From CAVYTF01 sp963771435 (GTDB lineage: Bacteria > Bacteroidota > Bacteroidia > Chitinophagales > Chitinophagaceae), in assembly GCA_963771435.1 (NCBI GenBank), contig CAVYTF010000022.1, forward strand, positions 1 through 64,000: DNA of 64,000 bases, in the 5' to 3' direction. The notes under the pieces are model-generated. The model saw nothing but the letters and a program-made list of their open reading frames with translations. It made no database searches and was not told where the DNA came from. This document shows positions 8,169 through 19,700 of the stretch, one piece after another. The first letter of the stretch is position 1. The number at the start of each line of letters is the position of its first letter. The translations under genes and the position numbers were made by a program.

Positions 8169-11100
8169 TTATTTTTCTTTTTTAAATAAATAAAGTGGTG
8201 CGTTGTTCATAGCCACAATAATATAATGATCGCCGGTTGATGTTTTTATCTGCTTCACATCTCTTGCTTCTCCCCTCAGAAACAAGCCACTTTGTGATGG
8301 GCTTATGTAATTAAAATGATGCTGTGCATCCTGAATAAATGTTGTTCCATAACTCGCGTCAAACCTGCCAGTCTGAGGCTTCAATCCATAAAAATTTCCC
8401 GCGAGAAAAATGTCTTTTGATCCATCATTGTCTAAGTCGGTCACGATAGCTCCAAAAACAGGTGAAAGCTGTGCCATTACAGGAAGAGGCTGCATAGTAA
8501 AGCCCCCTTTGCCATCATTTATAAAGACACAGGTTTGGGCCTGTTCAACAGCTAAAACATTGGCTTTCTTCAATTGGTCTTCGGTAAAAATATCTTCCAT
8601 TGTTTTGCCTGCATAGTCTTTGTAATGCAGAAAGCTTTTCTTTAATGAGGGAATTTCTGATTGCAATTCTGCCTTCAAATAATAAGGGTATGCCTTGCCA
8701 TCGCTCTTATAATAAACCGGAATGCAATCTGTCTGCCCATTATTGTCAAAATCTGCAACATAAAGTTTTGCGGGATGACCGGGGTCGGCTTTGATGTTTG
8801 AATTCAATCCAAAATTGCCTGCCACCAGATCCGGCTTGCCGTCTCCATTAATATCCCCAACAGTTAAGCAATTCCACCAGCCGGAGGAGTTTTCTATCTC
8901 TTTTATTTTCTGCAGTTTGCCATCAATGAATTTTAAAATTGTTATAGGCATCCAGTCGCCCACAACCACCAGTTCTTTTTTACCATCTCCATCAATATCC
9001 ACCCATTGCGCGTCCGTAACCATACCAAGCTTTAATAAATCGGACGCAACAGTCTTGGTAACATCGGTAAAACTTCCATTGCCATTGTTTTGCAGTAAAG
9101 CACTGGCAGGAATAACCCCGTAACTACCGGGCACACTTCGCGCACCAATAAAAATATCTTCTTTACCATCGCCGTTAAAATCTCCAACACGCACGCAGGA
9201 AGAGTTGACAGCAATGTTTGGAAAGTTTGTGCTGCGCGTAAAATTTCCTTTGCCATCATTTAAGTATAGTCGTGTTTGTAAATAAGGTGACCCCTGCAAA
9301 GCCTGATTGCCACCTGAGGCAACGATCAGATCAAGATCACCGTCGCCATCTGCATCAAAGAATTCAGCTCCAATATTTTCATAGAATTTATCTTTTATAA
9401 AAGCGTCTTCCTCTTTTTGAACGAAGTGCCCATCGGGTTGCTGCAGGAATATTTTTGCTGTATCCCCTATTGCGCTACCTAAGTAAAGATCTTCAAGGCC
9501 ATCACCATTAATATCTCCTACCGCAATTTTAGGCCCTTGAGTAGAAAGCATTTTTGGTATCAGCTTTTCTTCATCAAAATCTACAAACTCATTTTCCTTG
9601 TGTGTAATATTACCTTTGAAAGAAGATGCTGTAACATTGGTGTATAAAGGCTTTGCGGCATCCTGATCATAAATACTTTTCTGCTTTGCATCAGCTTCAT
9701 TTAATATTATAGTAGTATCAACCTTGCTGTTTTTTATTCCTTGCATTTGTCCATTTGGCCATTGCACGACAATGCTGTCTACACTGCTTGAAGTTCCCAA
9801 ACCAAAGTTTAAAACCTGGTCAACACTGCTTTGAAAACCCCGGCTTGGCATCTGCTCGATCAACTGTTTATTGCCATTGGAATAAACAGTAACACGTGCG
9901 CCATAACCAAATGTGTTCGGAGCTATGCCATTCAGTTTTATTTTTATATAATGATGATGCAAAGTTTCTGAAGTCATATTCCTATAGACGAATGCACCGC
10001 CATTTACATTATTAATAACAAGGTCCATATCACCATCGCCATCAAGGTCCCCGTAAGCCGCGCCATTACTAAAGGTGGGCGTATCAAAGCCCAATTGTGC
10101 CGATTGATTTTTAAACCGCAGGTTCTTTTGGTTCACAAACGCATAATTAGGAATGGGAACAGAAGGTATCTTTTCAAACAATTGCTGGCGGTTCAATTGG
10201 CCGTTCATCATTTGTCTTTTGGCCTCTCCGCCACTTACAAACTCAAGAAAATCCTGGTCGGTAATGTCTTTATAAATGCCGTTGCATACAAACATATCTT
10301 TCCAACCGTCATTATCAAAATCAAAACTCAGTGCGCTCCAGCTCCATCCTGTTGCATCCACTCCTGCAAGTTGCGCTATCTCGCTAAAAGTGCCATCACC
10401 ATTGTTTAGCTGCAAACAATTACATGTAAACTGGTGATGAAAATCGATCACATTCTTCGCGCTTTGTACATCATAATCATCAAACTTTATAGTGGTTTTT
10501 AAACGCTGATCTGTTTTCCGGCAACATTTCCGTTGTAAAAATATCCAGCTAGCCATCGTTATTGATATCCGCCATATCGGAGCCCATTGATCCGTTGCTG
10601 ATATGCCCCATGGCGCTATCTGATCACTTCCTTAAATGTGCCGTCGTGCTGGTTGATGTACAGATAATCTCTCTCAAAAAAATCATTTCATACATACATA
10701 TCATCCCAGCCATCGTTGTTCAACATCTCCCACGGCAACGCCCAGACCAAAACCAATTTCACTGCCAAAATGCCTGCCTGCTGCAGTTACATTGGTAAAC
10801 CTTCCACCATCGTTTCGGTACAGCCGGTCGCCGTTGTTCAGGTCTCTTATATTGCGCAGATTGCTGTTGTAGCCAAAGCTTTCAAAAGATCGGTGGCTGT
10901 TGTTCAGCACAAAACAATCAAGGTCGCCGTCGTGGTCATAATCAAAAAAAACGGCCTGTGTGATGCGCCGTTATCATCCAGACCATAGGCGTGCGCTTCT
11001 TCTTTAAATGTGCCGTCTCTTTGGTTGATGTACAATTCATTTGCCCTGTCGTCGCCGCTCATGATGCCGCGTTGCAAACATAAATATCCAGCCAGCCATC

Positions 11101-11483
11101 GCCATTTATATCAACCATGGTTACGCCGGTGTGCCATTGGTGTTTGCTTTGATGCCGGCTTTTGCTGTAACATCTTCAAACTTCCAGTTGCCTTTGTTAA
11201 GGTATAATTTGTTCTTGCCCTGGTTGGAAGTAAAAAAAATATCGGGTTTGCCATCATTGTTTACATCGCCAATGGCGACGCCGCCGCCATTGTAGAAATT
11301 GTGGTAGGTAAAGATATTCATCTCATCATTTGGCGTGACGATATTCTTAAAATCGATGCCGGTTTCGGAGGCGGGGAGTAGATGGAACAACGTATCCTGA
11401 ACGGGGGCCTGCTTGTTTGTGTTGCAGGAAAAGAGCAGAAAAATAGAAATGAAATTAGTAAGTATTAAAAACTGTTTATACAT
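8169..11483 (-). pseudogene. FG-GAP/ASPIC-UnbV lipoprotein (paralogue 1), disrupted
   Basis: A third copy of the FG-GAP/ASPIC-UnbV lipoproteins found at 13374-20088. The 5' part (11483 to about 11140) encodes a lipoprotein signal ending LLFSC and the first FG-GAP repeats. The 3' part (about 10510 to 8169) is open and carries more FG-GAP repeats with Ca-binding DxDGDGxxD loops plus the ASPIC/UnbV block ending in QWPNGQMQG. In between I count six indels (about 10512, 10622, 10720, 10965, 11068, 11137) and two stops (TAG at 10549-10551, TGA at 10688-10690). Correcting each restores sequence collinear with the intact paralogue. It is a pseudogene or a badly sequenced patch. Its role would be a surface-exposed, SusCD-linked lipoprotein. 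Confidence 0.85.
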
Positions 11484-11555
11484 AAAACTAAACTGGCAGC
11501 TAATTCAATACGCGAAGTTAATGGTGAATCACTAATAAGTGATAAGCGAAATATA

Positions 11556-11563
11556 CAAATTTA
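11556..11563 (-). promoter_or_regulatory. Possible -7 promoter element for FG-GAP paralogue 1
   Basis: Read on the minus strand the sequence is TAAATTTG, an exact TAnnTTTG match, 72 bp before the ATG at 11483. Between them lies a small hairpin, ATCACT/AGTGAT, at about 11528-11543. It would let this copy be expressed apart from the susCD operon. Confidence 0.4.
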
Positions 11564-11688
11564 GATCGAATTAAAATGACTGTGTTTTAGGCTACAACCA
11601 TATTAAATATACAATTTTAGGCAATTGATGATCGTATTATTGACAGATAATATTGCATTTATTAAATAATATATTGTACTTTTAACAG

Positions 11689-12010
11689 TTTGAATTATAT
11701 TAAATCAATAGCCTATGATGCTATTAACAGTTTGAATTACATTGTACCAATAGTATATGATATTATTAACAGGATGAATTGCATTGTACCAATAGTGTAT
11801 GATGCTATTAACAGTTTGAATTACGTTGTATTAATAGTATATGATGCTATTAATAGGTTGAATTACGCTGTATCAATAGTGTATGATGCTATTAATAGGT
11901 TGAATTATGTTGTATCAATAGTGTATGATGCTATTAATAGGTTGAATTATATTGTATCAATAGTATATTATACTATTAACAATATGAATTACATCTTATG
12001 GTTAATGTAT
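11689..12010. repeat. 42-bp minisatellite, seven copies plus a partial
   Basis: Units start at 11689, 11731, 11773, 11815, 11857, 11899 and 11941, with a degraded eighth copy following. Each is 42 bp and A+T-rich and contains AATAG and CTATT arms that can form a small hairpin. Because 42 is divisible by three, one plus-strand frame stays open with a 14-residue period (LNYxVxIVYDAINR). It has only a TTG start, and the frame runs on into the HTH gene region. I treat it as non-coding. The stretch 11484-12062 holds this repeat and the promoter element at 11556, and no convincing gene. Confidence 0.9.
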
Positions 12011-12062
12011 TGTATTATCATAAAATTGCTTTATTTTGTGCCAAATAAAAGTATTTTTTACC

Positions 12063-12404
12063 ATGATATATTTAGATATAGAGCGCATAATGGGATTGCG
12101 GGGGATCAGCAGCCCTCAAAAATATTTGATGGATAACGGTTTTAGTTCCGACATAGCTCAGCGGATACTGCACAACAGGAACAGTTATATTAAATACCAT
12201 TATCTTGAAAGGATCTGCCTGCTGCTGCACTGCACACCCAATGACGTACTAACCTGGCAACCATTCGCCGGGGTGGACAAGGCTCAACCGCTGTTCGCGC
12301 TTGTACATAACACGCAGGATGTGCTGGACAAGCTCAAAAGCGCACCGATCGAAAAGCTGAACAAGTTTAGTGAATGGCTGGCGCAGCATGACGAAAAAAA
12401 ATAA
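12063..12404 (+). CDS. Small Cro/C1-type helix-turn-helix protein
   Basis: The first 70 residues resemble the HTH_26 type of Xre-like DNA-binding domains: LDIERIMGLRGISSPQKYL, then a recognition-helix region and LERICLLLHCTPNDVLTW. The C-terminal 40 residues are a charged helix without a recognised domain. The ATG at 12063 is chosen over the TTG at 12036. It lies directly after the 42-bp minisatellite and 35 bp before the SRPBCC-GyrI gene, on the strand opposite the FG-GAP genes. It may regulate that neighbour or the surrounding locus; its target is unknown. Confidence 0.8.
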   Translation: MIYLDIERIMGLRGISSPQKYLMDNGFSSDIAQRILHNRNSYIKYHYLERICLLLHCTPNDVLTWQPFAGVDKAQPLFALVHNTQDVLDKLKSAPIEKLNKFSEWLAQHDEKK

Positions 12405-12438
12405 AATCTCTTATTTATAATTTACTTTGCAGCCGAAT

Positions 12439-13370
12439 ATGAAAAAATGGTTGTTAGCAGTTGCCGCTCTATTTATTATCCTGATCATAAGCATTTATAT
12501 TTTTATTCCTTCGGAACTAACAGTTTTGGCAGTATCTGCGGTAAAATGCACCGGCACCGGCGCAGTGAGAATTCTTTCGGATACTGATGGATGGAAAAAA
12601 TGGTGGCCTGGAAATGAAAATTTGCAGGGTAAAAAACTGGTGTATAAAAACGACTCTTACGCCGTTTCAGAATTTATTATAAACGGTTTTAAAATAAACA
12701 TCGGGGGAAACGGCAACACGGTTGCGAGCACTTTAATTGTTATCCCCATAGGGATGGATTCAGCAGTGGTGCAATGGCAATGTAAACTTTCAACAAGCAA
12801 AAACCCCATTACAAGGGTGATGCAGTACCAGGAGGCCGTGGCGATAAAAAACAACATGGATGATATTCTTGCAAGCCTTCGCCGGTTTTAGACGTGCCCA
12901 AAAATATATATGGCATCACGATCACTCAAACATCTACAAAAGACACTTCTTTGATCGCAACGAAAAGAACATTTTCTTTCTATCCTGCTGACAGTAATAT
13001 TTATGGGATGATCGATAAGCTAAAGAAATTTTTCGCCTCACAAAAGCTGCAGGTGACAGGCGACCCGATGATGAATGTAACTGACCTGGGAAATAATAAG
13101 TTTGAAGCTATGGTGGCGCTTCCTACTAATAAAGAAGTGACATCGCAGGGCGACTTTTTTTTCAGAAGCATGGTGAGGGGTAATTTTTTAACCACAGAAG
13201 TTACGGGGGGAAACGCAGCGGTGGCACATGCCGCGCAGGAAATGCAATATTATATAGACGACTATAAGAGGTCTGCCATGGCCATTCCTTTTCAATCATT
13301 AATAGTGGACAGAAGTGTGGAAACGGATTCAAGCTTATGGATAACTAAGTTGTATTTTCCTGTTGAATAA
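12439..13370 (+). pseudogene. SRPBCC-GyrI-like membrane-anchored protein split by a one-base deletion
   Basis: The first frame (12439-12891) has an N-terminal membrane anchor (WLLAVAALFIILIISIYIF) and a START/SRPBCC-like domain with KWWPGNENLQG. It stops at LRRF. The second frame (about 12894-13370) is a GyrI-like ligand-binding domain ending WITKLYFPVE. In Bacteroidota, as I remember the family, these two domains form a single protein. Adding one T to the TTTT run at 12886-12889 reads RRFLDVPKNIYG and joins the two frames exactly. I therefore annotate one gene of about 310 residues with a homopolymer deletion. Two separate genes, the second with a GTG start at 12894, remain possible. It converges with FG-GAP paralogue 2, 3 bp apart. 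Confidence 0.75.
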
Positions 13371-13373
13371 AGA

Positions 13374-16300
13374 TCATTTCTTAAATCTTACTATCATTGC
13401 GCTGTCATTGTTTCTTGCGAGAATATAAGCAGGTGTTTTGTCAATATTAATTGCTTTGATATGGCGCGTTTGCCCTTTTATCACCAGGCCATTTAAACTT
13501 TCTGCGCTGAATTTGTTGTTGCCCTTGTTTAATAAAATTGTTCCGAAGTCAGCATCGTTTCGGCCCATTTCAATATTGTTCTCATAATAATTCCCAACCA
13601 ATAAAATATCCGGCAGGCCATCACCGTTGGCATCTACCACTACCGCATCGCGATAGGGCGAAAGCTGCGCCTGCCATGGCATCGGCTGCACATCGAAGTT
13701 GAGACCGCCTTTATTGATCAGGATAGAATTGGCAAAATAATTGGCAGTGAGGGTATCTGCTTTTTGAAGCTTTTCTTTGGTGAATAATTCTTCCAGCGTT
13801 GCTTTTGCAAAATCTCCCCCATACAAAAACTTCTTCTTCATTATCGGCATTTGTTTTTGCAATTCATCTTTAGTAGCGAAGGGAATTTGTTTGCCCTGCA
13901 GGTAGTAAGTGAGCACCTGCTCTTTTTTTCCGTTGTCATCAAAGTCGTTGTAGTATAATCTTACGGGCTCGGCGACAGACGCTTTAAGCCTGCTATTAAG
14001 GCCGAGATTGCCTGCGATCAAGTCTATATTGCCATCGTTATTTATATCAACCGGAAGTACAAAATTCCACCACCCTTTCTTGTCAGTTAAGACCTTTTTT
14101 TCAAAGCTGCCGTTATGATCAATAAAGGCTACTATCCCACCCCATTCAAGCGTGAGAATTAAATCTTTTTTGCCATCCTTGTTTAAATCATACCATAAGG
14201 CGCTTGTTACAAAACCTATATGGGACAAGCCTTTGGCGTTTTTTTCAGTTACATCTATGAACTTTCCAGTGCCATCGTTTTGAAATAAATAAGATTTAGG
14301 GGCCTCGCCATAATTCCAGGGTACGTCACGGGCGCCAATGAACAGATCGGTATAGCCATCGCCGTTAAAATCACATGGAACGATGCAGGAAGCATTTACA
14401 AATAAATTATTAAAGGCATTGGGAGAATCTGGACAAATGGCCTTTACCATCATTTAGATAAACCCGCGGTGTTAAATTAATATCTTCTCCATAAAATTCA
14501 TTGCCACCGCTTGCAACTATAAGGTCAAGGTTTCCATCATTATTAACGTCGGCCCAGCAAGCATCTACATCTTCATATGTACTGTCTTTATCTATATCCG
14601 GCTGATCTGTTTTGACAAATTTTCCTGAAGGCGCCTGCAAAAACACTGCGCTTTTTTGCCACTTTGAAGAACCTATAAAAACATCTTCCAATCCATCATG
14701 GTTAATATCAGCTACAGCAAGACCGGGGCCTTCGGTAGAGAGCATATGGGGTATTAAAGGCTCGCGGTCAAACTCCTGGAAAACATCTTCCTTGTGAAAA
14801 TATTTTAACCCTGTTTGCGTGGTAATATCTTCCATTGGTTTTGTTGGGTTTTTCCAATGAGAAGTGAGCGTTGAGTAATTGAATTTTGGAAGGCCTGCCT
14901 GGTAAGCAATAAATAAGGAAGTATCTATTTTAGAATGATTGATGTACTGGTAAGTATTATCAGGCCACACCAATAATATGGAATCTACTTTTGATCTATA
15001 CAATCCAATGTGCACGGGTGTTTCAGCACTTGACATGAAACCATGCACAGGAAATTTTTCATACATCCTGATACTGTCATTGGCATAAACAATGACTTTT
15101 GCACCAACGGCATTTATATTTTTTGCAGAGCCTTTTAGCCTTAACTCAAGGTAATGTCGGTTTTTATCATCGCGTGTTTTGTTTTCGTACAGGAGTGCCG
15201 GTTCATCAATATTATTAACAACAATATCGAGGTCTCCGTCATTATCAAAATCAGCAGCTACTGCGCCATTTGAGTAAGTTGATTTTTCATTAGATATATT
15301 ATTTTCTTGATCAGAAAAAGCAAGGCTACCATCATTTTTAAAGAATTTATTGGGGATCTTTATCTGGGGAAATCTATCGGTAAGCGCCAAATCGTTTTTA
15401 TCCAGGGTATTATTGCGCATTTTATTTTGCAGTTCATCGCCAGAAACATAATTGACATAATCAATATCATTAAGCCGTTTGGGAATGCCGTTTGAAATGA
15501 ATAGATCTTTGAGTCCATCATTGTCAAAGTCAACCCACAAAGGGCTCCATGACCAATCGGTTGCATAGACACCGGCATATAAACCAACTTCACTGAACAT
15601 GCCGTTGCGCCTGTTTAGCTGCAGATTATTTCTTGTATATTGATAGCCATACCCATATTTTATCTTATCGTAAAACAGATCATACTGGTCTTCGCCAAGC
15701 GAACGCTTGAGAATGTAAGGGTCTGATGGCTGCATATCCATTGTAATGATCTCAGGATAAGCATCATTATTGACATCTGCTATATCCACTCCCATTGAAT
15801 ATTCGCTGGTGTGCATCATCCTGTCAGTGCCTTCGTCTTTGAAAGTTCCATTTTTTTGGTTGATGTATAAATAATCATTTTCGTGAAAGTCATTACATAC
15901 ATACATATCAGGGGAGCCATCCAGGTCGATATCTGATACTCCCACACCTAACCCATAACCCAGGACTGAACTATGAATGCCAGTTTGTGCAGTAACATCT
16001 GTAAATTTATTATTCCCATCATTTCTAAAAAAATGATCACCCGAAGAGGGGTTGAAAACCTTGCTTATTTGGTCGCGTGGGCCAAAAGTCCCGTTTTGAT
16101 GCACGGAGTGATTTAGCAAAAACATGTCTAAATCACCATCGCCATCATAGTCAAAAAAAATAGCTTGTGTACTGAAACCTGAAAAATCTAAGCCATATTG
16201 TTGCGCTTGATCTTGGTAATATGGCACACCATTTTTATCAATGCCCTGACACACTAATAATTCATTTTTTCCATGAAGCGGGCCAATATTGGAAACACGG

Positions 16301-16713
16301 CATATATATATATCAAGCAGACCGTCATTATTAATATCTATCACAGAAACTCCAGTTGACCATCCACCATCTTCGGGAATCCTTGCTTCCGCAGTCACAT
16401 CTTTAAACTGCAGGTTCCCCTGATTCAAAAAAATTTTATCATCTCCCTGGTTAGCTGCAAAAAACAAATCTATTTTACCATCATTATTAAAATCGCCTGC
16501 TCCTACCCCAGCCCCGTTATAAAAATACATGTAATCAAATACATTAAAGTTTTTTGTAGGATCAAGCTTGTTTGTGAAGTTTAAGCCGGTTTTTTCATTA
16601 TCAAGTACCAGGAATAAAGAATGATTGTTTTTTTTTGAAGAACAATTTGAAAAAAGAAGGATGAAAGTTGTAATGTAAAAAAAAGAAGACGTTTTTTTTA
16701 ATGCCTTAGCCAT
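13374..16713 (-). pseudogene. FG-GAP/ASPIC-UnbV lipoprotein (paralogue 2), single frameshift
   Basis: A large exported protein of about 1110 residues, with a lipoprotein signal ending LLFSNC. FG-GAP/VCBS repeats with DxNNDGxxD calcium-binding loops form predicted beta-propellers. The ASPIC/UnbV block (VGAKVIVYANDS, then WPDNTYQYI) is central. The frame breaks at about 14432: as read it ends GHLSRFSQCL, while removing one T gives LSRFPNAFNNLF and continues to 13374. The paralogues also have FPN at this point, so one extra base is near certain. Translation from both sides is otherwise clean. It follows paralogue 3 by 30 bp, in the susC-susD direction. Confidence 0.85.
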
Positions 16714-16743
16714 ACAACGGTTATTTAAACTTCTATAAAAAAT

Positions 16744-19700
16744 TTAATTAAGGGTTTTTTTGTTTGGCAAAAGATCATTAAACCGGTATAAAACTGGATA
16801 ATCATCATTTCTTAAAAAAAGCAAATACTTTCTTTGTTTTGAAAAAAGAGGAGCAATATCCCTGATTTGACCTTCTATAAGTAAACCTGATTGCTTGGAA
16901 TTAAGCCTGTGAAAATTGCCTTTCCCGTCATTAATAAGCACATCGCCAAAACTTCCGTCAAGCCTTTCCAATTGGGGCAAATAACCAAATTGATTCCCCC
17001 CTAAAATTAAATCCGGATTACCATCCTCATTAATATCAGCGCACAAAATAGCGTTTACAGATGAAAGCTGCACCATCTGCGGCATTTTTTGGATTGAAAA
17101 ATTGCCATTGCCATTGTTGATCGCAATACATGAACTTGGATAATTAAATTGTTTTACAACGGATTTCTTTAAAACATCAGGCGGGAATAAATCCTGTATA
17201 GATTTTTTAGCATACTGCTCATGGCGAAGGCTTTGCTTTTTTATAGCAGGTATCTGCTCTTCCATTTCATGTTTTAAAAAAACAGGTTTATCCTCTCCAT
17301 CAACAGTACGCGTTAAAATTTTATCAATAGTTCCATTTTGATCAAAATCGTTGAGCCAAAGTTTCACAGGGTTTTTTCCATCCGGATCCAAGTAAAAATT
17401 TTCACCGATATTTCCAAGGATCAAATCTTGCTTGCCGTCTTTATTCACATCTGTTGCTGCCACTGTTTGCCACCAGCCATATAAATTTGAAAGGTTGGTT
17501 TTAACTTCACTAAAATTGTTCCCATTAACCGAAAAAATTCTTGGTGTCATCCATTCTCCTACAATAATTAATTCTTTTGCAGTGTCGCCTGTAATATCAG
17601 CCCAGACCGCACCCGTTACCATTCCAATAGTTGCAATATTCGGATTTTTTGTTTTGGCAATATCTGTAAAATGACCATTGCCATCATTTACAAAAAGATA
17701 GCTGGAAGGGTCTTTTCCATAATCCCTTGGAACACTTCTTCCACCTACAAATAAATCTAATTTCCCATCATGGTTAAAATCATAGGCTGCTATTGCCCCG
17801 ATATTCATGCCGTTATTTGGAAACGCATCAGCATCTAATGTAAAGTTTCCTTTACCATCGTTTTTATACAACCGCATTTGCATTTGCCTGCTGTATGGCG
17901 GGTTATTATTACCACCTGGGCCTATAACCAGATCTAAATCGCCATCACCATCTGCATCAAAAAACAACACTGCCTCGTCTTCAAAGTCTGAAAATTGATG
18001 AAAAACACTCTCGTCCTTTTTTATAAACTTTCCGTCAGGAGTTTGAATATATAGTTGACCCGAATGTATGCTCGTTCCCCCAATATATACATCGGGCAAA
18101 CCATCGCCATTTACGTCACCCCATGCAGCTTTAGGGCCCTCACGCGAAAGCATTTCAGGTATGTTTCTTTCATAATAAAAATCGATGTAATCATCTTCCT
18201 GATGTTTATCAAAATCACTTTTTACTATAGTAAGCAAAGGATGAAATGACGGATAAGATGTGTCCATCATTTCCTTATTATTTTCCGGTTGCTGAAAAAT
18301 ATGTAGGGTATCTATCACAGGATGCAAATATTTGGATATTGTGCGATTTGGCCAGTCAATGATCATGGAGTCGATAATTGCAGCCTTTCCCAAACCAATC
18401 ACCTGTTTATAATCTACCGATGATTGAAAACCTCGACTTGGTATTACTTCGCGGCTTAAAACCTGGTTACCGATATAGACTTTTATTTTACTCCCCACTG
18501 CAAAGGTATTTTTACCTATCCCCTTTAAAAAAACACTTATGTAGTTGTTATGGCTAATAAAGCGGGCATTATTTTTATAAATAAATGCTTGCTGATTTTC
18601 ATTATTGACAACAAGATCCAAAGCTCCGTCATTATTTAAATCCCCATAAGCTGCACCATTCGAAAACGACGGCTGAGTGAAGCCCCAGTCATTGCTTGCG
18701 TCATAAAATTTTAAATTACCCCTATTTTTAAATGCTTTATTAACTTGAGGATTACGGGGTATTTTAGCCAATATTTTATCAATATCTTCTTTTTTCCCGG
18801 TAAGTGCCATTTTATGATACACTTCATCAGCAAAAAAATCCATAAAATCTAAATTAGTAACATCTCTGTTTACCCCATTACAAACATAAATATCATTCAA
18901 CCCATCATTATCAGCATCAAACATAAGCGCCCCCCAGCTCCAGTCCGATGCAGATACACCTGCATAGTTTCCAATATCAATAAATTTTCCGTTCTTATCA
19001 TTTAGTTGCAAACAATTCTTCATAAATTGATGATAAAAGCCTGCTTTTTCTTTTGCTCTGTACAGATCAATATTATCAAATCCACCAAGAGTTTTCAGCC
19101 TGTAATCATCTGCAGGTAACATATCTGTCGTAAATATATCGGGATAACCGTCATTGTTTATATCGCCAATATCGGCTCCCATAGAAGAAAAACTTGTATG
19201 CTCCAAACAATTTTCTGTTTCGTCTTTAAAAGTGCCATTACGCTGGTTAATATATAAATAGTCCCTTTCATAAGAATCATTAGAAACGTATATATCCGGC
19301 CATCCATCCCCATTAATATCGGCAACCGACACGCCTAATCCAAAACTGATAAGTCCTCCGTGAATACCCGCTTTTTGAGTGACGTCTGTAAAATGTCCAT
19401 TATCATTTCTATATAAATGGTCACCACCGCCCCGCAAAAAACCAGCTACTGGCCATTGTTCTGCGGGTAAGTCTCTACGATTAGCGTACCCTAACTGATT
19501 TACAGGAATAGGGCTATTATTTATAACAAAACAGTCCAAATCACCGTCGCCATCATAATCGAAAAAAGAAACCTGGGTAGCATACGCATTAAAATCTAAT
19601 CCATATTTAGCAGCAGATTCTGTAAAAGTACCATTCTGGTTATTTATATATAACTGGTTCTTTCTTCCACTATCTTTCATGTGGCCTGAATTGCAAACAT

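Noticed and set aside
11690..12136. A 148-residue repeat protein
   Set aside because: It has only a TTG start and is made of the minisatellite, and it overlaps the HTH gene in another frame.
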